Part shown: piece by piece, positions 11,826-23,730 of the stretch | Position numbering within the stretch: position 1 is the first letter of the stretch | Layout: the number at the start of each line of letters is the position of its first letter | From: Capra hircus | Taxonomy: Eukaryota; Chordata; Mammalia; Artiodactyla; Bovidae | Direction: 5' to 3' | NCBI RefSeq assembly: GCF_001704415.2 | Contig: NC_030814.1 | Location: 70,053,121 to 70,117,120, forward strand | Length of the DNA: 64,000 bases | Translations under genes and position numbers: made by a program | The notes under the pieces: model-generated | The model's input: only the letters and a program-made list of their open reading frames with translations | Databases searched by the model: none | Told to the model about the DNA's origin: nothing

Positions 11826-12711
11826 GATCAGCACAAAACACATGCCCAAACGAGTCTGTACCTTTGTGGAGTACCCTAGAACCTGAATCTGAAGAGCTTA
11901 CATTCCCATAACCTGGGAAGTACATGAAACCCAGTGCCCACTTTGGACAGTTCCCCTGCAGAACAACCTGGAGCCTCAGCAGTATAGACCAGTAAAGCAT
12001 ACACGCTGTGAGCTGGGGCAACCCCAGAGTGGTCTACACACTGCAAACACTCTTCACACATGCCAGTGATATTTATTTGCAGTATTCCTCCCTCCCCAGA
12101 GCACAACTGAACAAGTGAGCCTAAATAAGTGACCATCTTCGCCCCCTTGTGTCATGGCAGAAATTAGACACTGAAGAGACTTGCAAACAGAGGAAACCAA
12201 AATAAACAAAGAAGAGGGAACTGCTCTGGAAGTGACAGAAGCAACAGATTAAAACCCTGTCATTACCATTGACTAAGCATTGGAAAGGGCCTATAGACCT
12301 TGAGAAGAAGTATAAGCTGGAACAAGGAAATATCTGAAATTGAACTGACCCCACACTGCCCTCAACAGCTCCAGAGAAATTCCTAGATATATCTTGCTAT
12401 TATCATTTTTTATTTTTTTTATTTTTAAGTTCTTTATTACTCCTTTAATTTTCATTTTTATAACTTACTATTACCTTGCAAAAAAAAACCTCCTATTTTT
12501 AATGGAAATTTCATATATATATTTTTTATAATTTTTGTGATTTTGTTTTATATTTTTAATATTGTATTTTTGAGAGTTTAACCTCTACTCTAGATTTTTC
12601 ATCTTTGCTTTTTGGTATTTGTTATCAGTTTTGTACCTTTAAGACTTTAATCTTCAGTACCCATTTTTACCTAGTGGTGTGATTACTGGTTTGATTGCTC
12701 TTTCCCCTTTG

Positions 12712-12960
12712 ACTCTCCTTTTTCTTCCCCACATCACCTCTATCTCCTCCCTCCCCCTTCTCTTCTCTACTTAACTCTGTGAATCTCTTTGCATGTTCTG
12801 GGCTGTGGAGAACACTTAGGAAGCTGATCACAGACTAGACTGGTCTCTCTCCTTTTGACTCCCCCTCTTCTCCTCCTGGTCACCTCTGTCTCCTTCCTCC
12901 CTCTTCTCTTCTCTATGTAACTCTGTGAACCTCTCTGAGTGTTCCAAACTGTGGAGAATC
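12712..12960 (+). repeat. Tandem repeat in the L1 5' UTR
   Basis: Two diverged copies of a pyrimidine-rich module. Each runs from a GACTCTCC-type or GACTCCCC-type start, through TCACCTCTGTCTCC, to an AACTCTGTGAA block and TGTGGAGAA. They begin near 12712 and 12855. As I recall, bovine L1 consensus 5' UTRs carry about three such modules, so this copy appears to have lost one. Confidence 0.65.
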
Positions 12961-13487
12961 TTTTCACCATTAACCTAGATGTTTTATCATCAAAGCTGGA
13001 TGGATGGAGAAGTATTGAGGCTACTGTAAGAATAAGACTAAAAGCCAGAGGCAAGAGGCTTAAATCCAAAACTTAAGAACACCAGAAAACTCCTGACTCC
13101 AGAGAACATTAATCAACAAGAGCTCATCCAAAAGCCTCCATACCTACCCTGAAACCAAGCTCCATCCAAGAACCAACAAGTTTCAGAGCAAGACATACCA
13201 TGCTAATTCTGCAGCAACACAGGAACTTAACCTTGAGCATTAAAATACAGGTGCCAAAAGTCACACCAAAACAACGACACCTCAAAACTCACTACTCGAC
13301 ACTTCATTGCACTCCAGAGAGAAGAGATCCAGCTCCACCCAGCAGAACACTGACACAAGCTTCCTTAACCAGGAAACCTTGACAAGCCACTCATCCAACC
13401 CCACCCACAGGCAGGAACCTCCACAATAAAGAACCACAGACGTCCAGCATACAGAAAGGCCACACCAAACATAGCAATTTAAACAAA

Positions 13488-14412
13488 ATGAAAAGAAAGA
13501 GGAATATTCAGCAGGTAAAGGAATAGGATAAATGCCCACAAAACCAAACTGAAGAGGAGGATATAGGGAGTCTACCTGAAAAAGAATCTAGAATAATGAC
13601 AGTAAAGATGATCCAAAATCTTGAAAACAAAATGGAGTTACAGATAAATAGCCTGGAGACAAGGATTGAGAAGATGCAAGAAATGTTTAACAAGGATCTA
13701 GAAGAAATAAAAAAGAGTAAATCAATAATGAATAATGCAATAACTGAGATCAAAAGCACTCTGCAGGGAACAAACAGTAGAATAACTGAGGCAGAAGATA
13801 GGATAAGTGAGGTGGAAGATAGAATGGCAGAAATAAATGAAGCAGAGAGAAAAAAAGAAAAAAGAATTTTAAAAAATGAGGACAACCTCAGAGACCTCTG
13901 GGACAATGTTAAATGCCCCAACATTCGAATAATAGGAGTCCCAGAAGAAGAAGGCAAAAAGAAAGACCATGAGAAAATACTTGAGGAGACAATAGTTGAA
14001 AAATTCCCTAAAATGGGGAAGGAAATAGCCACCCAAGTCCAAGAAACCCAGAGTCGCAAACAAGATAAACCCAAGGCAAAACACCCCAAGACATATATTA
14101 ATCAAATTATTGAAGATGAAACACAAAGAGCAAATATTAAAAGCAGCAAGGGAAAAGAAACAAATAACACACAAGGGGATCCCCATAAGGATAACAGCTG
14201 ATGTTTCAATAGAAACTCTTTGGGACAGAAGGGAATGGTAAGACATACTTAAAGTGATGAAAGAGGAAAACCTATAACCCAGATTACTGTACCCAGCAAG
14301 GATCTTATTCAAATATGAAGGAGAAATCAAAAGCTTTACAGACAAGCGAAAGCTGAGAAAATTCAGCACCACCAACCCAGCTCTTCAACAAATGCTGAAG
14401 AATCTTCTCTAG
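13488..14412 (+). pseudogene. L1 ORF1 (RNA-binding protein), broken
   Basis: The start at 13488 gives MKRKRNIQQVKE, then an in-frame TAG at 13524. The frame is open again through 14201, and this part contains a coiled-coil rich in E, K and I with heptad spacing (roughly 13596-13880). An RRM-like region (NIRIIGVPEEEG) follows. A frameshift near 14190 shifts the C-terminal domain into another frame, which ends at 14412. In active L1 this protein coats L1 RNA as a trimer; this copy cannot make it. Confidence 0.85.
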
Positions 14413-14463
14413 AAAGGAAATACAGAAAAGGTTTATAAAGTTGAACCCAAAACAACAAAGTAA

Positions 14464-16772
14464 ATGGAAACAGGATCATACTTATCAATAATTACCTTAA
14501 ATGTAAATGGTTTGAATGCCCCAACCAAAAGACAAAGACTGGCTGAATGGATACAAAAACAAGACCCCTATATATGCTGTCTACAAGAGACCCACCTCAA
14601 AGCAAGGGACACTTACAGACTGAAAGTGAAGGGCTGGAAAAAGATAGTTCATGCAAATGGAGACCAAAAGAAAATAGGAGTAGCGATACTTATAGAATAA
14701 AATAGACTTTGAAATAAAGGCCATGAAAAGAGACAAAGAAGGACGCTACATAATGATCAAAGGGTCAATCCAAGAAGAAGATATAACAATTATAAATATA
14801 TATGCATCCAACATAGAAGCACTTCAATATGTAAGGCAAGTGCTAACAAGTATGAAAGGGGAAATTAACAATAACACAATAATAGTGGGAGACTTTAATA
14901 CCCCACTCACACTTATGGATAGATCAATTAACCAGAAAATTAGCAAGGAAACAAAATCTTTAAATGATGCAATGGACCAGTTAGACCTAATTGATATCTA
15001 AAGGACATTTCACACCAAAATAATGAATTTCACCTTTTTCTCAAGTGCACACAAAACATTCTCCAGGATAGATCATATCCTGGGGCATAAATCTACCTTG
15101 GTAAATTTAAAAAAAAAAATTAAATCATTTCAAGCATCTTTTCTGATCACAATGCAGTAAGATTAGTTGTCAACTACAGGGGGAAAAAACTATTAAAAAT
15201 ACAAACATATGGAGGGTAAACAACACCCTTCTGAATAACCAACAAATCACAGAAGAAACTTTTAAAAATCAAAATATGCATAGAAACAAATGAAAATGAA
15301 AACATGACAACACAAAACCTATGGGATTCAGGAAAACCCGTGGTAAGGGGAAGGTTCATAGCAATACAAGCTTACCTCAAAAACAAGAGAAAAATCAAAT
15401 AAATAACCAAACTTTACACCTAAAACAACTAGAAAAAGAATAAATGAAGAACTCCAGGGTTAGTAGAAGGAAAGAAATCACAAAAATTATGGCAGAAATA
15501 AATGAAAAAGAAACAAAGATTATAGCAAAAATCAACAAAACTGAAAGCTGGTTCTTTGAGAAGATAAATAAAATAGACAAACCATCAGCCAGACTCATCA
15601 AGAAACAAAGGGAGGAGAATCAAATCAACAAAATTAGAAATGAAAATGGAGAAATCACAACAGACAACACAGAAATACAAAGGATCATAAGAGACTACTA
15701 TCAGCAACCATATGCCAATAAAATGGACAACTTGCAAGAAATGGAAAAATTCTTAGAAAAATATAACCTTCCAAAACTGAACCAGGAAAAAACAGAAAAT
15801 CTTAACAGACCCATCACAATCAAGCAAATCAAAACTAATCAAAAATCTTCCAACAGACAAAATCCCAGGATCAGATGGCTTCACAGCTGAATTCTACCAA
15901 AAATTTAGAGAAGAGTTAACACCTATCCTACTCAAACTCTTCTAGAAAATTGCAGAGGTGGGTAAACTCCCAAACGCATTCTATGAGGCCACAATCACCC
16001 TAATACCAAAACTAAACAAAAATGCCACAACAAAAGAAAACTACAGGCCAATATCACTGATGAACATAGATGCAAAAATCCTTAACAAAATTCTCACAAA
16101 CAGAATTCAACAACATATTTAAAAGATCATACATCATGACCAAGTGGGCTTTATCCCAGGGATGCAAGGATTCTTCAATACTCACAAATCAACTAATGTG
16201 ATACACCACATTAACAAATTGAAAGATAAAAACCATATGATTCTCTCAATAGATGCAGAGAAAGCCTTTGACAAAATTCAACACGCAGTATTGATTGAAA
16301 AAGAAAGACCCTCCAGAAAGCAGGCATAGAAGGAACATACCTGAACATAATAAAAGCCATATATGATAAACCCACAGCAAACATTTTCCTCAATGGTGAA
16401 AAATTGAAAGCATATCCTCTAAAGTCAGAAACAAGTCCAGGATGCCCACTCTCACCACTACTATTCAACATAGTTTTGGAAGCTTTAGCCACAGCAATAA
16501 GAGAAGAAAAAGAAATAAAAGGAATCCAGATTGAAAAAGAAGTAAAACTCTCACTGTGTGCCGAAGACATGATTCTCTACATAGAAAACCCTTAAGACTC
16601 CACCAGAAAATTACTAGAGCTAATCAATGAATATAGTAGAGTTGCAGGATATAAAATCAACACGCAAAAATCCATTGCATTCTTATACACTAACAATGAG
16701 AAAACAGAAAGAGAAATTAAAGAAACAATTTCATTCACCGTTGCAACAAAAAGAATAAAATACTTAGAAATC
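14464..16772 (+). pseudogene. L1 ORF2 5' part (endonuclease and reverse transcriptase), broken
   Basis: Starts METGSYLSIITLNVNGLNAPTKRQRL, the usual N-terminus of the L1 apurinic-type endonuclease. CCLQETHL and VGDFNTPL motifs follow in a second frame. Reverse-transcriptase segments are seen later: GFIPGMQG, LSIDAEKAFDKI, and a damaged catalytic box reading CAEDMILY instead of FADD. Multiple stops and frameshifts are present. It is cut at 16772 by the BovB insertion. Confidence 0.88.
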
Positions 16773-19340
16773 GTCTCCAAGGCAAACCATTCAATATCAC
16801 AGTTATCCAAGTCTATGCCCCAACCAGTAAAGCTGAAGAAACTGAAGTTGAATGGTTTTATGAAGACCTACAAGACCTTTTAGAACTAACACCCAAAAAA
16901 GATGTCCTTTTCATTATAGGGGACTGGAATGCAAAAGTAGGAAGTCAAGAAACACCTGGAGTAACAGGCAAATTTGGCCTTGGAATGTGGAATGAAGCAG
17001 GGCAAAGACTAATAGAGTTTTGCCAAGAAAAGGCTCTGGTCATAGCAAACACCCTCTTCCAACAACACAAGAGAAGACTCTATACATGGACATCACCAGA
17101 TGGTCAACACCGAAATCAGATTGACTATATTCTTTGCAGCCAAAGATGTAGAAGCTCTATAAAGTCAACAAAAACAAGACCAGGAGCTGACTGTGGCTCA
17201 GATCATGAACTTCTTATTACCAAATTCAAACTCAAATTGAAGAAAGTAGGGAAAACCACTAGACCATTCAGGTATGACCTAAATCAAATCCCTTATGATT
17301 ATACAGTTGAAGTGAGAAATCGATTTAAGGGCTTAGATCTGATAGATAGAGTGCCTGATGAACTATGGAATGAGGTTCGTGATATTGTACAGGAGACAGG
17401 GATCAAGACCATCCCCATGGAAAAGAAATGCAAAAAAGCAAAATGGCTGTCTGGTGAGGCTTTACAAATAGCTGTGAAAAGAAGAGAGGCGAAAAGCAAA
17501 GGAGAAAAGGAAAGATATAAGCATCTGAATGCAGAGTTCCAAAGAATAGCAAGGAGAGATAAGAAAGCCTTCTTCAGTGATCAATGCAAAGAAATAGAAG
17601 AAAACAACAGAATGGGAAAGACTAGAGATCTCTTCAAGAAAATTAGAGATACCAAGGGAACATTTCATGCAAAGATGGGCTCGATAAAGGACAGAAATGG
17701 TCTGGACCTAACAGAAGCAGAAGATATTAAGAAGAGGTGGCAAGAATACACAGAAGAACTGTACAAAAAAGATCTTCACGACCCAGATAATCATGATGAT
17801 GTGATCACTCATCTAGAGCCAGACATCTTGGAATGTGAAGTTAAGTGGGCCTTAGAAAGCATCACTATGAACAAAGCTAGTGGAGGTGATGGAATTCCAG
17901 TGGAGCTATTTCAAATCCTGAAAGATGATGCTGTGGAAGTGCTGCACTCAATATGCCAACAAATTTGGAAAACTCGGCAGTGGCCACAGGACTGGAAAAG
18001 GTCAGTTTTCATTCCAATCCCAAAGAAAGGCAGTGCAAAAGAATGCTCAAACTACCACACAATTGCACTCATCTCACATGCTAGTAAAGTAATGCTCAAA
18101 ATTCTCCAAGCCAGGCTTCAGCAATACGTGAACTGTGAACTCCCTGATGTTTAAGCTGGTTTTAGAAAAGGCAGAGGAACCAGAGATCAAATTGCCAACA
18201 TCTGCTGGATCATGGAGAAAGCAAGAGAGTTCCAGAAAAACATCTATTTCTGCTTTATTGACTATGCCAAAGCCTTTGACTGTGTGGGTCACAATAAACT
18301 ATGGAAAATTCTTCAAAAGATGGGAATACAAGACCACCTGACCTGCCTCTTGAGAAATCTGTATGCAGGTCAGGAAGCAACAGTTAGAACTGGACATGGA
18401 ACAACAGACTGGTTCCAAATAGGAAATGGAGTGCATCAAGGCTGTATATTGTCACCCTGCTTATTTAACTTATATGCACTTTACATCATGAGAAACGCTG
18501 GACTGGAAGAAACACAAGCTGGAATCAAGATTGCTGGGAGCGATATCAATAACCTCAGACATACAGATGACACCACCCTTATGGCAGAAAGTGAACAGGA
18601 ATTAAAAAGCCTCTCGATGAAAGTGAAAGAGGAGAGTGAAACAGTTGGCTTAAAGCTCAACATTCAGGAAATGAAGATCATGGCATCTGGTCCCATCACT
18701 TCATGGGAAATAGATGGGAAAACAGTGAAAGAGTGTCAGACTTTATTTTGGGGGGCTCCAAAATCACTGCAGATGGTGATTGCAGTCATGAAACTAAAAG
18801 ATGCTTACTCCTTGGAAGAAAAGTTATGACGAACCTGGACAGCATATTCAAAAGCAGAGACATTACTTTGCCGACTAAGGTCGATCTAGTCAAGGCTATG
18901 GTTTTTCCTGTGGTCATGTATGGATGTGAGAGTTGGACTGTGAAGAAGGCTGAGCGCCGAAGAATTGATGCTTTTGAACTGTGGTGTTGGAGAAGACTCT
19001 TGAGAGTCCCTTGGACTGCAAGGAGATCTAACCAGTCCATTCTGAAGGAGATCAACCCTGGGATTTCTTTGGAAGGAATGATGCTAAAGCTGAAACTCCA
19101 GTACTTTGGCCAACTCATGTGAAGAGTTGACTCATTGGAAAAGACTTTGATGCTGGGAGGGATTGGGGGCAGGAGGAGAAGGGGACGACGGAGGATGAGA
19201 TGGCTGGATGGCATCACTGACTCGATGGATGTGAGTCTGAGTGAACTCTGGGAGATGGTGATGGACAGGGAGGCCTGGCATGCTGCGATTCATGGGGTCG
19301 CAAAGAGTAGGACAGGACTGAGCGACTGAACTGAACTGAA
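16773..19340 (+). mobile_element. BovB LINE inserted in L1
   Basis: A 5'-truncated plus-strand BovB of about 2.57 kb, with part of the endonuclease, the whole reverse transcriptase region, and the CTGAACTGAA tail. It sits inside L1 ORF2 in the same orientation. About 20 bp of L1 that should join the two sides appears to be missing, and no target duplication is obvious. Confidence 0.92.
16985..19329 (+). pseudogene. BovB ORF2 (endonuclease/reverse transcriptase), few lesions
   Basis: The first 389 codons cover the endonuclease C-terminus, with RNQIDYIL and GSDHELL motifs, and the start of the reverse transcriptase. A TAA at 18152-18154 replaces a glutamine codon expected from other copies (DVQAGF). 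The same frame then continues to 18829, with KAFDCV and a catalytic box reading HTDDTT rather than YADDTT. A frameshift in a G-run near 18745 moves the C-terminus to another frame. A TGA at 19120 interrupts that, and the frame resumes to 19329. Confidence 0.88.
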
Positions 19341-21169
19341 AGAAACAAAAGACCTATATATAGAAAACTATAAAACACTGGGGAAAGAAATCAAAGATGA
19401 CACAAATTGATGGAGAAATATACCATGTTCATGGATCAGAAGAATCAGTATAGTGAAAATGAGTATAGTACCCATAGCCATCTATAGATTCAATACAATC
19501 CCTATCCAGCTACCAAAGGTATTTTTCTGAGAACCAAAACAAATAATTTCACAATTTGTACAGAAATACAAAAGACCTCAAATAGCCAAAGCAATCTTGC
19601 GAAAGAAGAATGGAACTGGAGGAATCAACCTGCCTGACTTTAGACTATACTACAAAGCTACATCATCAAGAGAGTATGGTACTGGCACAAAGACAGAAAT
19701 AAAGATCAATGGAACAAAATAGAGAGCCAGAGATAAATCCATGCACCTATGGGTACCTTATTTTTGACAAAGGAGGCAAGAATATACAATGGAGAAAAGA
19801 CAATCTCTTTAACAAGTGGTGCTGGGAAAATTGGTCAACCACTTGTAAAAGAATGAAACTAGAACACTTTCTAACACCATACACAAAAAATAAACTCAAA
19901 ATGGATTAAAGACCTAAGTGTAAGACCAGAAACTATAAAACTCCTAGGGGAAAACATAGGCAAAACACTCTCTGACATAAGTTGCAGCAGGATCCTCTAT
20001 GATCCACCTCCAAGAGTAATGGAAATAAAAGCAAAAATAAACAAATGGGATCTAATTAAACTTAAAAACTTTGCACAACGAAGGAAACCATAAACAAGGT
20101 GAAAAGACAGCCTTCAAAATGGGAGAATATAATAGCAAATGAAGCAACTGACAAAGAATTCATCTCAGAAACACACAAGCCACTCATGCAGAAAAATAAA
20201 AGGCCCAATCAAAAAATGGGCCAAAGAACTAAACAGACATTTCTCCAAAGAAGACATACATATGGCTAACAAACACATGAAAAGATGCTCAACATCACTC
20301 ATTATCAGAGAAATGCAAATCAAAACCACAATGAGGTACCATCTCATGCTGGCCAAAATGACTGCTATCAAAAAGTCTACAAACAATAAATGCTGGAGAT
20401 GGTGTGGAGAAAAGGGAGCCCTCTTACATTGTTGGTGGAAATGCAGACTAGTACAGCCACTATGGAGAACAGTGCGGAGATTCCTTAAAAAACTGGAAAT
20501 AGAACTGCCATACAACTCAGCAATCCCACTGCTGGGCAAACATTCCGAGTAAACCAGGATTGAAAGAGACACGTGTACCCCAATGTTCATCGCAGCACTG
20601 TTTACAAAATCTAGGACATGGAAGCAACATAGATGTCCATTGGCAGACAAATGGATAAGAAAGTTGTGGTACATATAAACAATGGAATATCACTCAGCTA
20701 TTAGAAAGAACACATTTGAATCAGTTCTAATGAGGTGGTTGAAACTGGAGCCTATTATACAGAGTAAAGTAAGTCAGAAAGAAAAACACCAATACAGTAT
20801 ATTAACACATATATATGGAATTTAGAAAGATGGTAACAATGACCCTATACGCGAGACAGCAAAAGAGACACAGAGGTAAAGGTGGGATGATTTGAGAGAA
20901 TAGCACTGAAAACATGTTATTGCCATATGTAAAACAGATCACCAGTCCAGGTTCGATGCATGAAACAGGGTGCTCAGGGCCAGTTAGTGGGATGGCCCTG
21001 TAGGATGGGATGGGGAGGGAGATAGGAAAGGGGTTCAGGATGAGGAATACATGTACACCCATGGCTAGTTCATGTCAATATATGGCAAAAAAAACCACTA
21101 CAATATTGGAAAGTAATTAGCCTCCAATTAAAACAAATAAATTAATTAAAAGAATTAAAAAAAAAAAAA
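19341..21169 (+). pseudogene. L1 ORF2 3' part and 3' UTR
   Basis: L1 sequence resumes after the BovB. Frames at 19709-19909 and 20139-20552 are ORF2p segments, the latter including the KCWRWCGEKGALLHCWWKC zinc-knuckle-like region. The 3' UTR and an A-rich tail end the element at 21169. Confidence 0.88.
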
Positions 21170-21177
21170 GATCAGCA

Positions 21178-21474
21178 GGAATGTCCCCTCTGAGAATGCT
21201 GAAGCTTGTACCCAGGTTCTTGGTTTCATGTCTGGTTGGCATGACAATTGAGAATCTCACATTGAAGTCCTACCACCTCATGGCAGAGGTTTAGATGCAG
21301 ACTCTACTGGGCATCACAGCCCCAGAGAATCTTCGCTCTCTTTAACTTTTAAGCTGATTTTTTCCTTTCTTTTACAACTGTTACCAAATTAAGCATATGG
21401 TCCCTCTACTTGGATCATAGATTGGGCAAAGCCTCCTGTCTTAGCCAAGAGCTTATTCTTCCCATGTGAGTTTC
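21178..21474. other. Intergenic, no gene seen
   Basis: No repeat or gene recognised; it directly follows the L1 target duplication. Confidence 0.45.
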
Positions 21475-21850
21475 CACAGACAAAAATGAAACCAAATTTT
21501 GGATTGTAGCAGTGCAAGCTTTATTCAATGACCAGAGAATGGAGAACCGGGGACTTAGTTCACAAACCAACTTCTTGCCTTAGTGCCAAGTGGGATTTGC
21601 TTTTAAGAGAGAAGGACAATGACAAGTGAGGTTATGATGGGAAGACATAGGCATTTATTTTTTTTTTGGAAAAAATATGGCTTTTCTGGAACTGGGTTGC
21701 CATCCCTTTTTGGTTTTTTTAGTAAGTGGCTTCTGGTCATGGTGGTAGGAATTGTGCCATTTAGTATGTTAATGCAGTAAAATCAATGTATGATGAGACA
21801 GGGTCTGTTGGAGGTCAGATTTGTCACCATCTTGGATTCAGAGCTGGTTC
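21475..21850 (-). mobile_element. Probable LTR remnant, minus strand
   Basis: On the minus strand an AATAAAG signal near 21517 lies in a context resembling the end of an LTR (gene body to the right). It is diverged and its boundaries are uncertain. Confidence 0.35.
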
Positions 21851-21855
21851 TATCT

Positions 21856-21885
21856 GTTTTGTTTGTTTGTTTGTTTGTTTGTTTT
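21856..21885. repeat. (GTTT)n microsatellite
   Basis: About seven GTTT units in a row. Confidence 0.95.
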
Positions 21886-22219
21886 CCTTTCTCTTCCTAT
21901 GACTTCTTTGTCTGTGTCCAGACTATGATGTAAAGACATATGTTGCTTCTTGTTCAAGAGTAGTGTTGGTGGGTTTTTAGCAAGGGTCTGTAGTAACTCT
22001 GATAACAAACTCGATCAACTTTTTTGGGCCTGCAGTCCAGATCATGGCAAATTATTGTGTTTGTATTGTGCACAGCATACTTTTTGTTTTTAATATTGGT
22101 TCATTAGGGAATCAAGTCCCATTCCTGTCCCATTCCCTCATTTTACTCCACTTCCACAAGATGCATTTGTTTCTTTTGATACAAATGATTGAATTCAATT
22201 TTATCTTTAAAATTTCTGT

Positions 22220-22905
22220 GCAGTATTTTTTAATTTATTTAATTTTAATCAAAGGGTAATTGCTTTACAATATTGTGTTGATCAATATGAATCAGCCATG
22301 GGTACATGCATGTCCTCTCCCACCTGAACTTCCCTCCCATCTCCCATCCCATTTCACCCTTCTAGGTTGAACTAAGCACCAGATTTGAATTCTCTATATC
22401 ATATAGCAAATATCTGCCAAGTATCTAGTTTTGCATATGGTAATGTATATGTTTCAATGCTACTCTGTCAATTCATCCCACCCTCTCCTTCCCGCTCTGT
22501 GTCCACAAGTCTGTTTTCTTAGTCTGCATCTCCATTGCTGCCCTGCAGATAAGTTCATCAATACCATCTTTCTAGATTCCATATATATATGTTAATATAT
22601 GATATTTGTCTTTCTCTTTATGACTTACTTCACTCTGTATAATAGGCTCTAGGCTCATCCACCTCGTTAGAACTGACTCAAATATGTTCCTTTTTATGGC
22701 TAATAGTCCATTGTGTATGTGTACCACAACTACTTTCTCCATTCATCTGTCAATGGACATCTAGTTGGCTTCTCTGTCCTAGCTATTGTAAATAGTACTG
22801 CAATGACCAATGGGGTACATGTGTCTTTTTAGATTATGGTTTCCTCAGGGTGTGTGGAATTGTTGGGTCACATAGTAGTTTTATTCCTAGTTTGTCTCTC
22901 TTTCT
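22220..22905 (-). mobile_element. L1 3' end, minus strand
   Basis: Antisense L1: a reversed tail near 22220, then the 3' UTR and the end of ORF2. It parallels 7646-8322 and carries several deletions. Confidence 0.88.
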
Positions 22906-22914
22906 TTCTGTTTT

Positions 22915-23030
22915 TGCTTTTTTAAAAATTATTTATTTTTAATTGAAGGTAATTGCTTTACATACTGTGTTGGTTTCTGTTAAACATCAACATGACTCAG
23001 CCATAGGTACACCTATGTCTCCTGCTGAAT
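22915..23030 (-). mobile_element. Second short L1 3' end, minus strand
   Basis: About 115 bp of antisense L1 3' UTR, starting again with AATTATTTATTTTTAATTG. It is an independent, severely truncated insertion abutting the previous one. Confidence 0.75.
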
Positions 23031-23730
23031 CTCTAAGTCTGATAGCCCAGATGAAGTTGCTGGGCACTCACTCACCACTTTTCTTTTCCCACACAGGAGT
23101 GGTCACCTCCACCAGATAAATCAGTCCCATACAGTGTTTTCTTAGGGAGACAAGCAAAGGAAATATTGCTGTGACCAACTCTATTGTAGCAAGACTTGCA
23201 TTTTTTCTTATTATTTCCCTCCAGTGATGTAACTGGATTCTCCTTTCAGGAACGCCATACTTCTACATATTCTTCCATGGATGAATACCTACACAGCTTA
23301 GAATTAACCTCACTTTTTGCCTAATAGACTGAGGAGTCTATGTAGTTTCTCTGGCTCTGCTAGTTCTGCAGCCATATAGAGATTTGTTTGTTTGTACCAG
23401 CTTTGCTCATGGGTGAAACTTATGCCAAGTCCTTGGGAATAGTTGCTGTGTTCCAGGGCCCTGATGCCCAGGAGCCTGGAGCCAAAATGCAGGAGAGGCA
23501 GCAATTCTCTGGTCCACATAAGAACCCTTTTTTCCACTGGGCCTTCCTGGACCTCAATAATATCTTCCAGATGATGGTGTAAATGAGGCCAAGACAGAAA
23601 ATGCAGCAACCTCTTTTTTGTGTTGCTAAAAGTCTGCAGACCGTTAGTTTCTGCTTTGAGCTATAGGTGCAACAAGGGTATCAGCTGGTGCAGAGAATGT
23701 GGCAAAATGTAAGCAAGTGATTTCTAAGTG
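23031..23730. other. Non-repetitive stretch with short frames
   Basis: No recognised gene. A pyrimidine tract ending in CACACAG at about 23090-23096 looks like a splice acceptor. Downstream frames in the same direction are broken by stops, except for a 64-codon frame at 23388-23582. This may be a relic of an exon or an old element; I do not recognise the protein. Confidence 0.35.

Larger units (their letters stand above)
11834..21169 (+). mobile_element. Near full-length bovine L1 interrupted by BovB
   Basis: Components in order: a 5' UTR (11.8-13.48 kb) with long AT and pyrimidine-rich blocks, ORF1 (13488-14412), ORF2 (from 14464), a BovB insertion (16773-19340), the rest of ORF2, a 3' UTR, and an A-rich tail ending near 21169. 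GATCAGCA occurs just before the inferred 5' end (11826-11833) and right after the tail (21170-21177), consistent with an 8-bp target duplication. Without the BovB it is about 6.8 kb. Both ORFs contain stops and frameshifts, so it is not active. Confidence 0.88.

Noticed and set aside
13508..14089. 193-codon minus-strand frame
   Set aside because: Antisense of L1 ORF1; the real coding signal is on the plus strand.
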